Position numbers and translations under genes: made by a program
Notes under the pieces: model-generated
What the model saw: the letters and a program-made list of their open reading frames with translations, nothing else
Told to the model about the DNA's origin: nothing
Database searches by the model: none
In this document: in pieces, positions 24,638-33,383 of the stretch
Layout: each line of letters starts with the position of its first letter
How positions within the stretch are numbered: the first letter of the stretch is position 1
DNA from: Bacillus sp. B15-48
Lineage (GTDB): Bacteria > Bacillota > Bacilli > Bacillales > Cytobacillaceae
Assembly (NCBI RefSeq): GCF_016879755.1
Contig: NZ_WOFU01000008.1
Span: forward strand, 1 to 64,000
Direction of reading: 5' to 3'
Length of the DNA: 64,000 bases

Positions 24638-25479
24638 TCAAAAATACTTACTATAAAAATCGTGTCTCAACTTTCCACTTAGCTGAGCATATTTTTTGTA
24701 GTCTCACTCTTCTCATGACCTAGTAGGCTCTGAATTACCTCAAGGGGTGCACCATTATTAATCATATGTGTAGCATAGCTGTGTCGTAATTGATGAGGAT
24801 GTATACTCTTTTTTACCCCAGCACGATTCGATATGCGTTTGATAATATATCTCAGATTATCAATGCTCATACGCCTATTTGGCCTTCTTTCCGTAATAAA
24901 CAAACAGGAATCTTCATCATTTCTCTCATCTAGATACCTTTTTAACCAAATGGAGCAACGGGTATTAAAATACACTTCCCTTTCTTTATCACCTTTCCCA
25001 TGTACAATGACTGAGTTCATTGCGAAATTAATATCATCACGATTTAATTTTACAACTTCCCCAATACGGCAGCCAGTAGAATACATAAATTCAAATAACG
25101 CATTCTCCATCGAAGTATGACAGGCTTCCCTAAGATGTTCAATCTCTAGTTCTGAAAGGGATTTTGGAATCCTTTTGCCTAATTTCGGCTCTTTTAATTT
25201 AGCAGCAGGGTTTTTAGTAATAAATCCTTCATCATGTGCCCATTTGAATAGGGATTTAATACAACGAACCCTGTGACCTAAACTAGAAGGCTTTAAGTGT
25301 TCTCCTGCCTGAATTAGGTACTCTTTTAATTTCTCAGTAGTAAATTCATTCATATCAATAGCACCGAAAAATCGTAATAAGAGATTATATTGAAAACAAT
25401 ATGTTTTTAATGTTAGTGGGGAATATCCTTCAATCTTTTTATCTAGTTGATACTTTTTCCAAGCTTCTGATAATAACAT
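24638..25479 (-). pseudogene. Tyrosine recombinase (XerD/phage integrase type), frameshifted before the catalytic Tyr
   Basis: The frame from 25479 carries an N-terminal SAM-like core-binding domain (SEAWKKYQLDKKIEGYSPLTLKTY) and the catalytic domain. Arg is in STGCRIGEV, Lys in VHGKGDKEREV, His-x-x-Arg in HPHQLRHSYATHMI, and the second His in LLGHEKSETTK. It then ends after a run of six A with NMLS-stop at 24679. In the next frame the expected end is intact: YAQLSGKLRHDFYSKYF to 24638, with the nucleophilic Tyr first. One base is therefore missing or extra in the A run at about 24691-24696. It is dead unless ribosomes slip there. It may have served a lost mobile element. Confidence 0.85.
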
Positions 25480-25870
25480 TATTCTTTCACTCTCCTATGT
25501 TATAAATCAATTAATCTAGACACTATTATGTTCAAGAAGAGCCTTTTTTATACGCAAGTTATTCAACAATCGCAGACAATTCTCAATTATTGAAACGTGA
25601 GAACCCTTAATAGACAAGAAAAAAGGCACTTCTTCTACTCAAGAAATGCGCCCTTTAATGGAATAACTAAGATATGGCCTCACCCTTAAAATTATTTAAT
25701 TCTTATTTCATGGACAAACTCGTTTAGTTTGAGTACCATATCTTCACAAATACTTATAAGAAAATATCCCACTCCCAATTCTTAATATCCTCTTAATCAA
25801 TTATCATCAAAGGCATTTTTAAAATTAATGCTTTCGTTAATTTCCTCTATATCTTTTCTCACATTTAAAT
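25480..25870. other. Intergenic DNA
   Basis: No gene seen. It contains AAGGCACTTCTTCTACTCAA and GCGCCCTTTAATGGAA near 25626-25667, a probable copy of a short intergenic repeat also seen near 23240. Confidence 0.4.
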
Positions 25871-25915
25871 GGACATTTTGAGCAAAAGTGTCCAATCGAA
25901 TCGGACATAGTGTCC
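25871..25915. promoter_or_regulatory. Array of GGACA/TGTCC operator half-sites
   Basis: Half-sites GGACA (25871, 25903) alternate with TGTCC (25889, 25911). The tightest palindrome is GGACA-TAG-TGTCC at 25903-25915. A larger one, TGGACATTTT...AAAAGTGTCCA, begins at 25870. They lie just upstream of the ACP promoter and are likely targets of the TetR regulator at 28106. Confidence 0.55.
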
Positions 25916-25928
25916 ACAAATGTTATTT

Positions 25929-25958
25929 TGAAACCGCTTCCATTCCTTTAATATAAGT
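25929..25958 (+). promoter_or_regulatory. Probable promoter of ACP-hydrolase operon
   Basis: TTGAAA, a 17-18 base spacer, then ATATAA/TATAAG about 40 bases before the ACP ATG. Confidence 0.5.
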
Positions 25959-25995
25959 ATTGTAAAGCATTAAATAAAAGAGGAGTGAAACCAAT

Positions 25996-26244
25996 ATGGA
26001 ATTAAAAGAAGAGGTTTTTAACTTTGTTGCAAAAAGTATTGCTAATACATTTGGAGTAGCGCAGGAAGAAATAACAAAAGACACAAATATATCCGAAGAT
26101 TATAATGCAAAATCAGTCAATTTTGTGCAAATTATTGGTGAAATTGAAGATGAATATGGTTATGATTTAAACTTTATGAAATATAGAGCTAAGCAAACAG
26201 TTGGAGAACAAGTCGATTACGTAGTTGAAACTATTGCTGAATAA
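25996..26244 (+). CDS. Acyl carrier protein, variant with AKS attachment motif
   Basis: The 82-residue acidic protein has the ACP four-helix pattern: FNFVAKSIANTFGVAQEEIT, SEDYNAKSVNFVQIIGEIEDEYGYDL, then KQTVGEQVDYVVETI. The Ser that would carry phosphopantetheine lies in NAKSVNFVQ, where housekeeping ACPs have DSL, so it belongs to a specialised branch. AGGAGTG precedes the ATG. It is co-transcribed with a CocE-type hydrolase 15 bases downstream, and an AcpS gene lies 2.5 kb away. It is probably a dedicated carrier and not the fatty-acid ACP. Confidence 0.82.
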   Translation: MELKEEVFNFVAKSIANTFGVAQEEITKDTNISEDYNAKSVNFVQIIGEIEDEYGYDLNFMKYRAKQTVGEQVDYVVETIAE

Positions 26245-26258
26245 GGGAGGAATAGCAA

Positions 26259-27974
26259 ATGTCAAACCAACAACATGTAGTAAAGGTGGAAAAATTTGGT
26301 AACGAAGAGATCGAAGTATTATACCGTAAGCCTCGAAAAGCAGACTCTTATGATAATAATCCTGGTGGATGGGGTTATTACGGTGAATTAAATCCAAGAT
26401 CCTATATTCAAAACGATATTTTATGTGAACAAGATACAACAGTTACCCTCCGTGATGGTGTAAAAATTTACGTTGATGTTTATCGTCCAGCTAATCAAAC
26501 CAATGTTCCAGCAATTATTGCTTGGAGTTTCTATGGAAAGCGACCATTTGATATGCCTAAAAGTTGGCGTATCATGGGTGTTCCTACAGAAACTGTTTCA
26601 AATATGACAAAATTTGAATCTCCAGATCCTGGTTATTGGTGTAAAAATGGTTACGCTGTTATAAATGTTGATCCTCGAGGTATTGGGAATTCAGAAGGAG
26701 ATGCGCACGTTTGGGGTGAAGCTGAGGCACAGGATGCTTATGATGTTATTGAGTGGGTTGCACAACAATATTGGAGCAACGGAAAAGTTGGAATGGCTGG
26801 AAACTCCGGAGTTGCAATGACTCAATGGTACACCGCAGCAGAACAACCCCCCCATTTAGTTTGTATCGCTCCTTGGGAAGGTTGTTCCGATTTATACCGT
26901 GAATTCATTTGTGAAGGTGGGATTCCAGCAGTTGGATTTAATAAATTTGTTATGCAGGATATTTATGGACCAGGTTTAATAGAAGACCACCCAGCAATGG
27001 CGGAAAAATATCCAACCATTAATGCTTATTGGGAATCTAAAATTGCAAAGTTCGATAAGATTAAGATTCCAGCTTATGTCTGTGGTGGATGGAGTCACTT
27101 GCACTTAAGAGGAAGCATCAACGGTTGGCGTAAAATCCGTTCGCCTAAGAAATGGTTACGTGTTCACCGTGACTTTGAATGGCCAGATGCATATTCAAAT
27201 GAGAACTTAGAGGACTTAAAGAAATTCTTCGATCGATATTTGAAAGGAATCCATAATGGCTGGGAAATGACTCCAAGGGTTCGTTTAGAAGTAATGGATG
27301 CTTTCGACTGTGATTATCAAAAGAATCGACCTGAAGATAGCTTCCCATTAAAACGTACACAATATAAGAAACTGTATTTAGATGCATCAAATTCATCCAT
27401 GTCATCTGAACCAGTCCAAACGGAATCTAAAGCTAGCTACGATGGAGAAACTGGTGTTATAACCTTTGATATGCCATTCGAAGAAGAGACTGAGATTACA
27501 GGTTTTATCAAATTAAAATTATGGGTTGAAGTAGATGGTAACGATGATGCAGACTTATTTATTAACGTTCAAAAATTAAGTACAACTGGTGAATGGTTAC
27601 CAACAAGCGTTATTGGAGAACCACACCCAGGTGCACCTGGTAAATTGAGAGTTTCTCATCGGGAATTAGATGAAAAAAAATCAACAGAATTCCAACCAAT
27701 CCATACTCATAAGAATATTCAAAAGTTAAACCCTGGTGAAATTGTACCAGTTGAAATTGAGATCTATCCTACAAGCCGCATTTGGCATAAAGGTCAACAG
27801 ATTCGTGTACAAGTATCGGGCCACTACATCAGAGAAGGATGGTTTGAGCCGTTTGCATGGGACACAAACAACAAAGGGACACACATTGTCCATACTGGTG
27901 GTCAATATGATTCCTATTTACAAATTCCTGTTGTTCCACCTAAATACCAAGATGGCGAATTTATTTATAGATAA
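26259..27974 (+). CDS. CocE/NonD-family alpha/beta hydrolase (X-Pro peptidase S15 fold)
   Basis: The 571-residue enzyme has an alpha/beta hydrolase core: VTLRDGVKIYVDVYRP, VINVDPRGIGNSEG, the nucleophile elbow GMAGNSGVAMTQWY, and PAYVCGGWSHLHLRG. It then has the C-terminal jelly-roll of the CocE/NonD group (about 370-560, with ADLFINVQKL and RIWHKGQQIRVQVSGHYIREGWFEPF). Such enzymes cut esters, amides or acyl groups. The catalytic Ser is in GNSGV. GGGAGGAAT precedes the ATG, 14 bases after the ACP stop. Its place behind an ACP suggests it acts on an acyl group held on, or passed to, that carrier. The substrate is unknown. Confidence 0.83.
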   Translation: MSNQQHVVKVEKFGNEEIEVLYRKPRKADSYDNNPGGWGYYGELNPRSYIQNDILCEQDTTVTLRDGVKIYVDVYRPANQTNVPAIIAWSFYGKRPFDMPKSWRIMGVPTETVSNMTKFESPDPGYWCKNGYAVINVDPRGIGNSEGDAHVWGEAEAQDAYDVIEWVAQQYWSNGKVGMAGNSGVAMTQWYTAAEQPPHLVCIAPWEGCSDLYREFICEGGIPAVGFNKFVMQDIYGPGLIEDHPAMAEKYPTINAYWESKIAKFDKIKIPAYVCGGWSHLHLRGSINGWRKIRSPKKWLRVHRDFEWPDAYSNENLEDLKKFFDRYLKGIHNGWEMTPRVRLEVMDAFDCDYQKNRPEDSFPLKRTQYKKLYLDASNSSMSSEPVQTESKASYDGETGVITFDMPFEEETEITGFIKLKLWVEVDGNDDADLFINVQKLSTTGEWLPTSVIGEPHPGAPGKLRVSHRELDEKKSTEFQPIHTHKNIQKLNPGEIVPVEIEIYPTSRIWHKGQQIRVQVSGHYIREGWFEPFAWDTNNKGTHIVHTGGQYDSYLQIPVVPPKYQDGEFIYR

Positions 27975-28061
27975 GTTTGCTCTACTATTCTTCTATCGGA
28001 AGAAAATATAAAATCTAATAATAATATTAAGAAAATATATATTTATGAAATCTAAAAATAT

Positions 28062-28097
28062 GGGGATAAACAACGTATGTTTAATCCCCGATTTTTA
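28062..28097. terminator. Terminator between hydrolase and TetR genes
   Basis: GGGGATAAAC / GTTTAATCCCC followed by ATTTTTAATT. It serves the plus-strand hydrolase gene and perhaps the minus-strand tetR. Confidence 0.75.
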
Positions 28098-28105
28098 ATT
28101 CATTT

Positions 28106-28672
28106 TTATTGAAAATCTCTCATTGCACCTGTAATCATACGACCAGCAATAATTGATACTTCTTTAGGAGTTGTATTCGGACTATGGAACAACCAATAAC
28201 GCATAATTGCAATTAGTGATGTTGAAATTACTTCAGTCATAAATCCTTCATCCTTAATTTTTAAATGATGGAGTTCAATATATTGATTAAAGTTTCGAAT
28301 AATATGATTTTTCCATTTATAAATAAATGTCGTACTCCCATAAGGTCCTAAAAAAGCCCTAAATACATCTCGATTCTCATTAGCATACAAATAGGTGTCA
28401 TAGAAAAAGGGATATGGACGATTGATTGAATAATTATCCAATGGAAAGTTGGGAAAGTTTTTATTTATTCTACTGATTTCTTGTAAAACTTCTTGTTCAA
28501 CTTCTTCCAGAAGCTCATATTTACTAGTGTAATTTGCGTAGAATGTGCTTCGGCTAACTTTAGCTTCATTGGCTAGCTTTTTAATATCAATATCATTAAT
28601 TGAATGCTTCATCATTAAGTCTATCAATGTACATTTTAATTTAGTTCGAGAATCTACAAGTATGTCTTTCAT
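28106..28672 (-). CDS. TetR/AcrR-family regulator
   Basis: At 188 residues, the N-terminal helix-turn-helix is clear: RTKLKCTLIDLMMKHSINDIDIKKLANEAKVSRSTFYANYTSKYELLEEVEQ. The remainder is a helical ligand domain of the YfiR/DUF-type TetR group (RPYPFFYDTYLYANENRDVFRAFLG). It lies 40 bases behind acpS on the same strand, and so in its operon. Palindromic GGACA/TGTCC sites before the ACP gene are candidate operators. It probably controls the ACP-hydrolase and perhaps the pta-ackA units. Confidence 0.85.
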   Translation of the reverse strand: MKDILVDSRTKLKCTLIDLMMKHSINDIDIKKLANEAKVSRSTFYANYTSKYELLEEVEQEVLQEISRINKNFPNFPLDNYSINRPYPFFYDTYLYANENRDVFRAFLGPYGSTTFIYKWKNHIIRNFNQYIELHHLKIKDEGFMTEVISTSLIAIMRYWLFHSPNTTPKEVSIIAGRMITGAMRDFQ

Positions 28673-28712
28673 AAAAGATAATTACCTCCAAAGGTTGAAC
28701 ACTTTACAATAA

Positions 28713-29084
28713 TTATTCAGTTACAGCGAAAGCCACTACGTAGTCAGTTTCATAAGAGATTGATAATTTGATTTGAGAAATAGAATTAGAATCTGCATGG
28801 GCTTTTAAGGATCCCATTAGTTGTACTTCAGGTTGCCCTGTTGGCAATGTCTGTATAGAAATATCTCGAAGATCTATGAAATCGCCTTTTGCACCTAGAG
28901 CTTTAAAAACAGCTTCCTTTGCAGCGAAACGAGAAGCATAAAATAATATAGAGTTGTCCCGCTGATGAGCTTCAGCCAATTCGTTTGTAGAGTATGTTCG
29001 CCTTACAAAAGAATCTGATTTACCCTGCATGATTGTATTAAAGCGATTTAGGCTTAAAATATCAACGCCAACTCCTATAATCAT
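28713..29084 (-). CDS. acpS: Holo-[acyl-carrier-protein] synthase (AcpS)
   Basis: AcpS transfers 4'-phosphopantetheine from CoA to the ACP Ser. The 123-residue length is normal. MIIGVGVDILSLNRF has the metal-binding Asp, and ASRFAAKEAVFKALG has the Glu/Lys motif of the family. The ending SISYETDYVVAFAVTE is also typical. The usual Bacillus neighbours of housekeeping acpS (alr, ydcC) are absent. Instead it sits with tetR, a variant ACP and pta-ackA, so it is probably an extra, dedicated copy. Confidence 0.93.
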   Translation of the reverse strand: MIIGVGVDILSLNRFNTIMQGKSDSFVRRTYSTNELAEAHQRDNSILFYASRFAAKEAVFKALGAKGDFIDLRDISIQTLPTGQPEVQLMGSLKAHADSNSISQIKLSISYETDYVVAFAVTE

Positions 29085-29199
29085 AAAAAAACTCCTTAAA
29101 TAAATAGAATGTCATATAAATTTGAATGTCTTTATTATTATAACATAACAATCTGTTTATTTTTTTGTCAAAGAAAATGAAATAGGAAGGTGAATGTAG

Positions 29200-30201
29200 A
29201 TGACTTTAGATGTTATGAGTCAATTGGAAAAAAAAGCAAAAAACTGTCCGAAAAAAGTATTATTCCCTGAGGCTCAAAATCCTATCATTTTGAAAGCAGC
29301 AAAAAAGGCTCTAGATAATAAAATTGCTTTTCCAATATTAGTTGGTTCTCCTACAAAAATTCATGAAGCTTCTAATGAAGCAGATATAGATATAAATGAT
29401 ATGACAATCATTTCTAATGACGATGAAGGTTTAATTGGAAAACTGGCGGAAGAATTTTATATAGAAAATCAAATTTTTTCCGTTAAGAAATTGAATCGTG
29501 TCTTAAAAAATCCTTTATATTTTGCAGCTATGATGCTACATCGGGGGCAAGCAGATGCAATGGTTGCAGGTATCGACAATACAACGGCTGACGTAATTTT
29601 AGCCAGTCAGGTGATTGTTGGACTTCAAAAGGGTATTTCTGTTCCCTCTAGCATATTCCTAATGAATATTCCAAGCTTTGAAGGGTCAGAAGGTAATTTA
29701 ATTGTGCTAGCAGACGGTGGTGTTTGTGAAAATCCAAATCCTTCCGAATTAGCAGATATTTCAATCACAACAGCACAGACAACGGAAGCTTTACTAGGTT
29801 GGGAACCACGTGTTGCACTTCTATCGTACTCGACCAAAGGGAGTGTAGAAAGTGATGCAACCAAGAAGGTTATTGATGCCCTGAATTTTGCAAAGGAACG
29901 GCAACCAAATTTATTAATTGATGGAGAATTACAGCTAGATGCTGCTATTGTCCCCGAAATTGCAACAAAAAAAGTTGGATTGGACAGTCCTGTTGCTGGT
30001 AAAGCCAATATTCTAATTGTTCCTGATTTAAATGTAGGGAATATTTTATATAAAGGGATTCAACGTTTTGCAAAGGCAGATGCTTATGGTCCATTCTTAC
30101 AAGGGTTCGCAAAGACTGTTAGTGATTTATCTCGTGGTTCATCTGTTGACGATGTTTATGGCGTTATTATTATGGCAGTTGTTCGGGCCAAATCACTATA
30201 A
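29200..30201 (+). CDS. pta: Phosphate acetyltransferase
   Basis: Pta interconverts acetyl-CoA and acetyl phosphate. The 333-residue enzyme shows the PTA/PTB family layout: KKVLFPEAQNPIILKAA, DAMVAGIDNTTADVILASQVIVGLQ, VLADGGVCENPNPSELADISITTAQT, VALLSYSTKGSVES and GKANILIVPDLNVGNILYKGIQRFAKADAYGPFLQG. The last block has the usual PDLxxGN and GP motifs. GGAAGGTGAATGTAG precedes the ATG. It is divergent from acpS-tetR and 114 bases before ackA. Clustering of pta and ackA is uncommon in Bacillus, where they are normally apart, so this pair is probably an accessory copy. Confidence 0.92.
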   Translation: MTLDVMSQLEKKAKNCPKKVLFPEAQNPIILKAAKKALDNKIAFPILVGSPTKIHEASNEADIDINDMTIISNDDEGLIGKLAEEFYIENQIFSVKKLNRVLKNPLYFAAMMLHRGQADAMVAGIDNTTADVILASQVIVGLQKGISVPSSIFLMNIPSFEGSEGNLIVLADGGVCENPNPSELADISITTAQTTEALLGWEPRVALLSYSTKGSVESDATKKVIDALNFAKERQPNLLIDGELQLDAAIVPEIATKKVGLDSPVAGKANILIVPDLNVGNILYKGIQRFAKADAYGPFLQGFAKTVSDLSRGSSVDDVYGVIIMAVVRAKSL

Positions 30202-30315
30202 AGTCTTTAGAATGGGTCAAATTTAATCGGGAATTCACCTACAAACCAGATATTATTAAACATAGCTTTTAGAGATTCAGTCCCAAATTATAAATAGAAA
30301 GGAACTGAAGTTTAA

Positions 30316-31539
30316 ATGGCAAAAGTAATTTCTATAAATGCTGGAAGTTCTTCTTTAAAGTTTCAATTATTTGAAATGCCATCAGAGAAAGTTATTACTA
30401 AAGGTGTATTTGAAAAAATTGGATTAGACAATTCGATCTTTAACATCACTGTAAGTGGTAATAAAGTTACAGAAGCAATTGACATTCCTGATCATAGTTT
30501 AGCAGTTAAAATTCTGCTCAATAAATTAACCAATCTAGGAATTATTAAATCATATGATGAAATTAAAGGTGTTGGGCATCGTGTTGTACATGGCGGAGAA
30601 GAGTTTAGTGATTCTGTATTAATTACAGACGATGTTTTAAAAAAAGTTGAAAATCTTACCGAACTTGCTCCTCTTCATAATCCTGCTAATATTATAGGAA
30701 TTAAAGCTTTTCAAGAGGTTCTCCCCAATGTTCCTGCAGTTGCCGTGTTTGATACAGCTTTTCATCAAACAATGCCAGAGAGCTCATTTTTCTATAGTTT
30801 ACCGTATGACTATTATGAAAAATATGGAATACGCAAATATGGATTTCATGGAACATCACATAAATACGTATCGGAAAAGGCAGCTGAATTTTTAGGTCAA
30901 CCTAATGAACAGCTTAGATTAATCTCATGCCATTTAGGGAATGGTGCGAGTATTACTGCAATTGAAGGAGGAAAATCGGTTGATACATCCATGGGTTTTA
31001 CTCCATTAGCTGGTTTGACAATGGGAACGCGTTCAGGAGATATTGATCCAGCACTAATTCCTTATATCATGAAAAAAACGGGTAAAACAGCAGATGAAGT
31101 GTTAGTAGTTTTAAATAAACAAAGTGGAATGCTTGGCCTTTCAGGTTTTTCAAGTGATTTACGTGATATTGAACAAGAAGCAGAAAAAGGAAATATACGT
31201 GCTGAGCAAGCTTTAAAAGTATTTGCCGAACGTGTTCATCAGTACATTGGTTCTTATACAGCCAGATTGAATGGTGTAGATGCTATTATATTTACAGCTG
31301 GAATAGGTGAAAACAGTGCTACAATTCGTGAACGCATTTTAACTGGCTTAGAATTTATGGGTGTCTATTGGGATCCATCTCTTAATAAAGTTCGTGGTGA
31401 TGAGCGCTTAATCAGCTATTCACACTCACCTGTAAAAGTTTTAGTTATTCCAACAAACGAAGAAGTAATGATTGCTAGAGATGTCGTAAGAATAGCCTAT
31501 CAAGGAAAAATTTTAGTAAAAGAATTAATAACAGTTTAA
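30316..31539 (+). CDS. ackA: Acetate kinase
   Basis: AckA makes ATP and acetate from acetyl phosphate. The 407-residue protein has the ASKHA motifs: [16 protein letters not shown] at the start, [82 protein letters not shown] and [14 protein letters not shown]. All catalytic blocks are present. It follows pta and ends the cluster. With Pta it would turn acetyl-CoA released by the ACP/hydrolase pathway into ATP. Confidence 0.95.
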   Translation: MAKVISINAGSSSLKFQLFEMPSEKVITKGVFEKIGLDNSIFNITVSGNKVTEAIDIPDHSLAVKILLNKLTNLGIIKSYDEIKGVGHRVVHGGEEFSDSVLITDDVLKKVENLTELAPLHNPANIIGIKAFQEVLPNVPAVAVFDTAFHQTMPESSFFYSLPYDYYEKYGIRKYGFHGTSHKYVSEKAAEFLGQPNEQLRLISCHLGNGASITAIEGGKSVDTSMGFTPLAGLTMGTRSGDIDPALIPYIMKKTGKTADEVLVVLNKQSGMLGLSGFSSDLRDIEQEAEKGNIRAEQALKVFAERVHQYIGSYTARLNGVDAIIFTAGIGENSATIRERILTGLEFMGVYWDPSLNKVRGDERLISYSHSPVKVLVIPTNEEVMIARDVVRIAYQGKILVKELITV

Positions 31540-31561
31540 CTTAGAGATTAATATTAGAAAA

Positions 31562-31593
31562 CAAGGCAAGAGCCTTAAAAGGCTATTGCCTTA
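31562..31593 (+). terminator. Hairpin after ackA
   Basis: AAGGCAA / TTGCCTT around GAGCC-TTAAAA-GGCTA, 22 bases after the stop. The T tail is weak. Confidence 0.5.
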
Positions 31594-32125
31594 AATGCTT
31601 CTTACTCCATTAAATGGCCCGTTTGCGGAGGACTGATCTTATTGAAAACCAATCAAATTTATATAACATTTTTGATTCCAAAAACTATGATTTTATATCT
31701 TTGACTATCCAGAAGGTACCCTCCCCCTTCCAGCGTCTGCAACGAATCGGGCATTATAGTCAATGGAAAGCAGCTTGGCTATGGACCTAGCTCTATTCAA
31801 TGAAAGAATAGTTCTATCCTTGGCTCACTGTTTCGCAAATGATGGTTCATTTCTTCGCAATGAATGGCTCAACACTTCGCATAAGTTGCTCAATTCATAC
31901 ACAATAATCCCCCCAAAAACGCTTTGTTCCTTCATTTCAAAAATGGACTTGTTAAATCCATTAAAACAAAAAATAAATTTTAATAGCAAATTATGCATTT
32001 TATATGGATTTTCACATTATTTTAAGATCTTTCTTGCCTTTTTTTATAAAGTGAAGTACGTCACATATTTAAATTTCCCATAGTCATTATTATAACGATA
32101 GATTCAAAAAAGGAGGAAGAAAGAC
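31594..32125. other. Intergenic DNA with short tandem-like repeats
   Basis: No gene that I trust. At 31822-31896, TTCGCA recurs every 22-23 bases (31832, 31854, 31877), each followed by an ATGGNTCA-like part. The 106-codon frame across this stretch has poor composition and no ribosome site. AAAAGGAGG at 32108-32116 serves the next gene. Confidence 0.5.
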
Positions 32126-33250
32126 ATGAATAAAACAAGATTAAGTTTAATCACCCTACTAATCTCTGGAGCCATCCTTGCGGGGTGTAGCTCTGACTCA
32201 AATCAGAGTTCAGCAACTGAGGTAGAGGCACAAGAAGAGAAACAGACCTCTGAGGAAGGCACAGATATCAACCTTTCTGAATTAGAAGACACTAAATTTT
32301 ATTTTACTGCAGATGAGGGAGGAAGTATTTCTAAAATAAATGCATCCACGAATGAGGTTGTCGAGTTTATTGAAGTAGATGGTATTGTTCACAATGTACA
32401 GGTTTCACCGGATGGAAAGATGCTCGGTGCCACCGTGATTCCAATGAATGAAGATCAAGCATCTCATGGAGAAGATTCGCACGGTGACGATGGACACGGA
32501 CATGGTGAAGAATTAGGGTTGGCCTTGTTTTTCAACACTGACACAAATGAACTCTTAAAATCGATTGAGGTAGGGAATCATCCCGCTCACTTTGTTTTTA
32601 CGGAGGATGGAAAATATGCATTAGTAACGAATGCAGAAGACAATAATGTTTCAGTGATTGATATGAACAGTTTCACCGTAACGAAAACGATTAGTACTGG
32701 AGAAGGACCACATGGATTTAGAATTTCAGCAGATAGCCAAAAGGCATATATTGCCAATATGAGTGAAGATACTGTGAGTGTTTTAAATCTCGAAACGATG
32801 CAGGAAGAGAAGAAGATAACAGTGGGGCCAACACCGGTAACTACAGGTATTACCTCTGATGGCAATACTCTTGTAGCTACATTAAATACAGAAAATATGT
32901 TAGCGATCGTAGATTTGGACACGGACCAAGTTCAAAAAGTAGAAGTTGGTAACGGCCCTGCCCAAGTTTATATTGATGGAAATAATCAATATGCTTATGT
33001 AGCCAATCAAGGAACAGCAGATACTCCGTCTTCTTCCGTGACAGTTGTTGATTTGGTTTCTAAAACGGTCACAGCAACGATCGAAACAGGAAAGGGTGCT
33101 CATGGAGTAGTAACAAGCTCAGATAGTAAGCGTCTTTATGTAACGAATATGTTTGAAAATACAGTAACAATAATTGATACAGAAAAAAGCTTAGTAATAG
33201 ATACAATTGAAGTTGGTAAAGTGCCAAATGGGATTAGTATTATGAAATAA
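32126..33250 (+). CDS. YVTN beta-propeller lipoprotein, His-rich
   Basis: MNKTRLSLITLLISGAILAGC is a lipoprotein signal with lipobox LAGC. The mature protein forms repeated 40-residue blades of the YVTN type: NAEDNNVSVIDMNSFTVTKTISTGEGPHGF, IANMSEDTVSVLNLETMQ, VANQGTADTPSSSVTVVDL and VTNMFENTVTIIDTEK. About seven blades are expected. A His/Asp loop near residues 112-127 (SHGEDSHGDDGHGHGEE) can bind metal. AAAGGAGGAAG precedes the ATG. The CueP-like gene follows, so a role in outside metal (copper or zinc) binding is likely but not proved. Confidence 0.8.
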   Translation: MNKTRLSLITLLISGAILAGCSSDSNQSSATEVEAQEEKQTSEEGTDINLSELEDTKFYFTADEGGSISKINASTNEVVEFIEVDGIVHNVQVSPDGKMLGATVIPMNEDQASHGEDSHGDDGHGHGEELGLALFFNTDTNELLKSIEVGNHPAHFVFTEDGKYALVTNAEDNNVSVIDMNSFTVTKTISTGEGPHGFRISADSQKAYIANMSEDTVSVLNLETMQEEKKITVGPTPVTTGITSDGNTLVATLNTENMLAIVDLDTDQVQKVEVGNGPAQVYIDGNNQYAYVANQGTADTPSSSVTVVDLVSKTVTATIETGKGAHGVVTSSDSKRLYVTNMFENTVTIIDTEKSLVIDTIEVGKVPNGISIMK

Positions 33251-33383
33251 AATTGATTTCTTTGTTCAGGTTTTTATAAGCCTCACACATGATAAAAACA
33301 GTAAAATTCATAAAATCTGCATACTTTTTGGGTAAAACATAAAAAGGCTATTCAAATTTAGAGGGAAGGAGGAGAAATATAGG

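Noticed and set aside
31763-32083. 106-codon plus-strand open frame
   Set aside because: No ribosome site, biased odd composition, and it spans a stretch of short repeats; no family resemblance.
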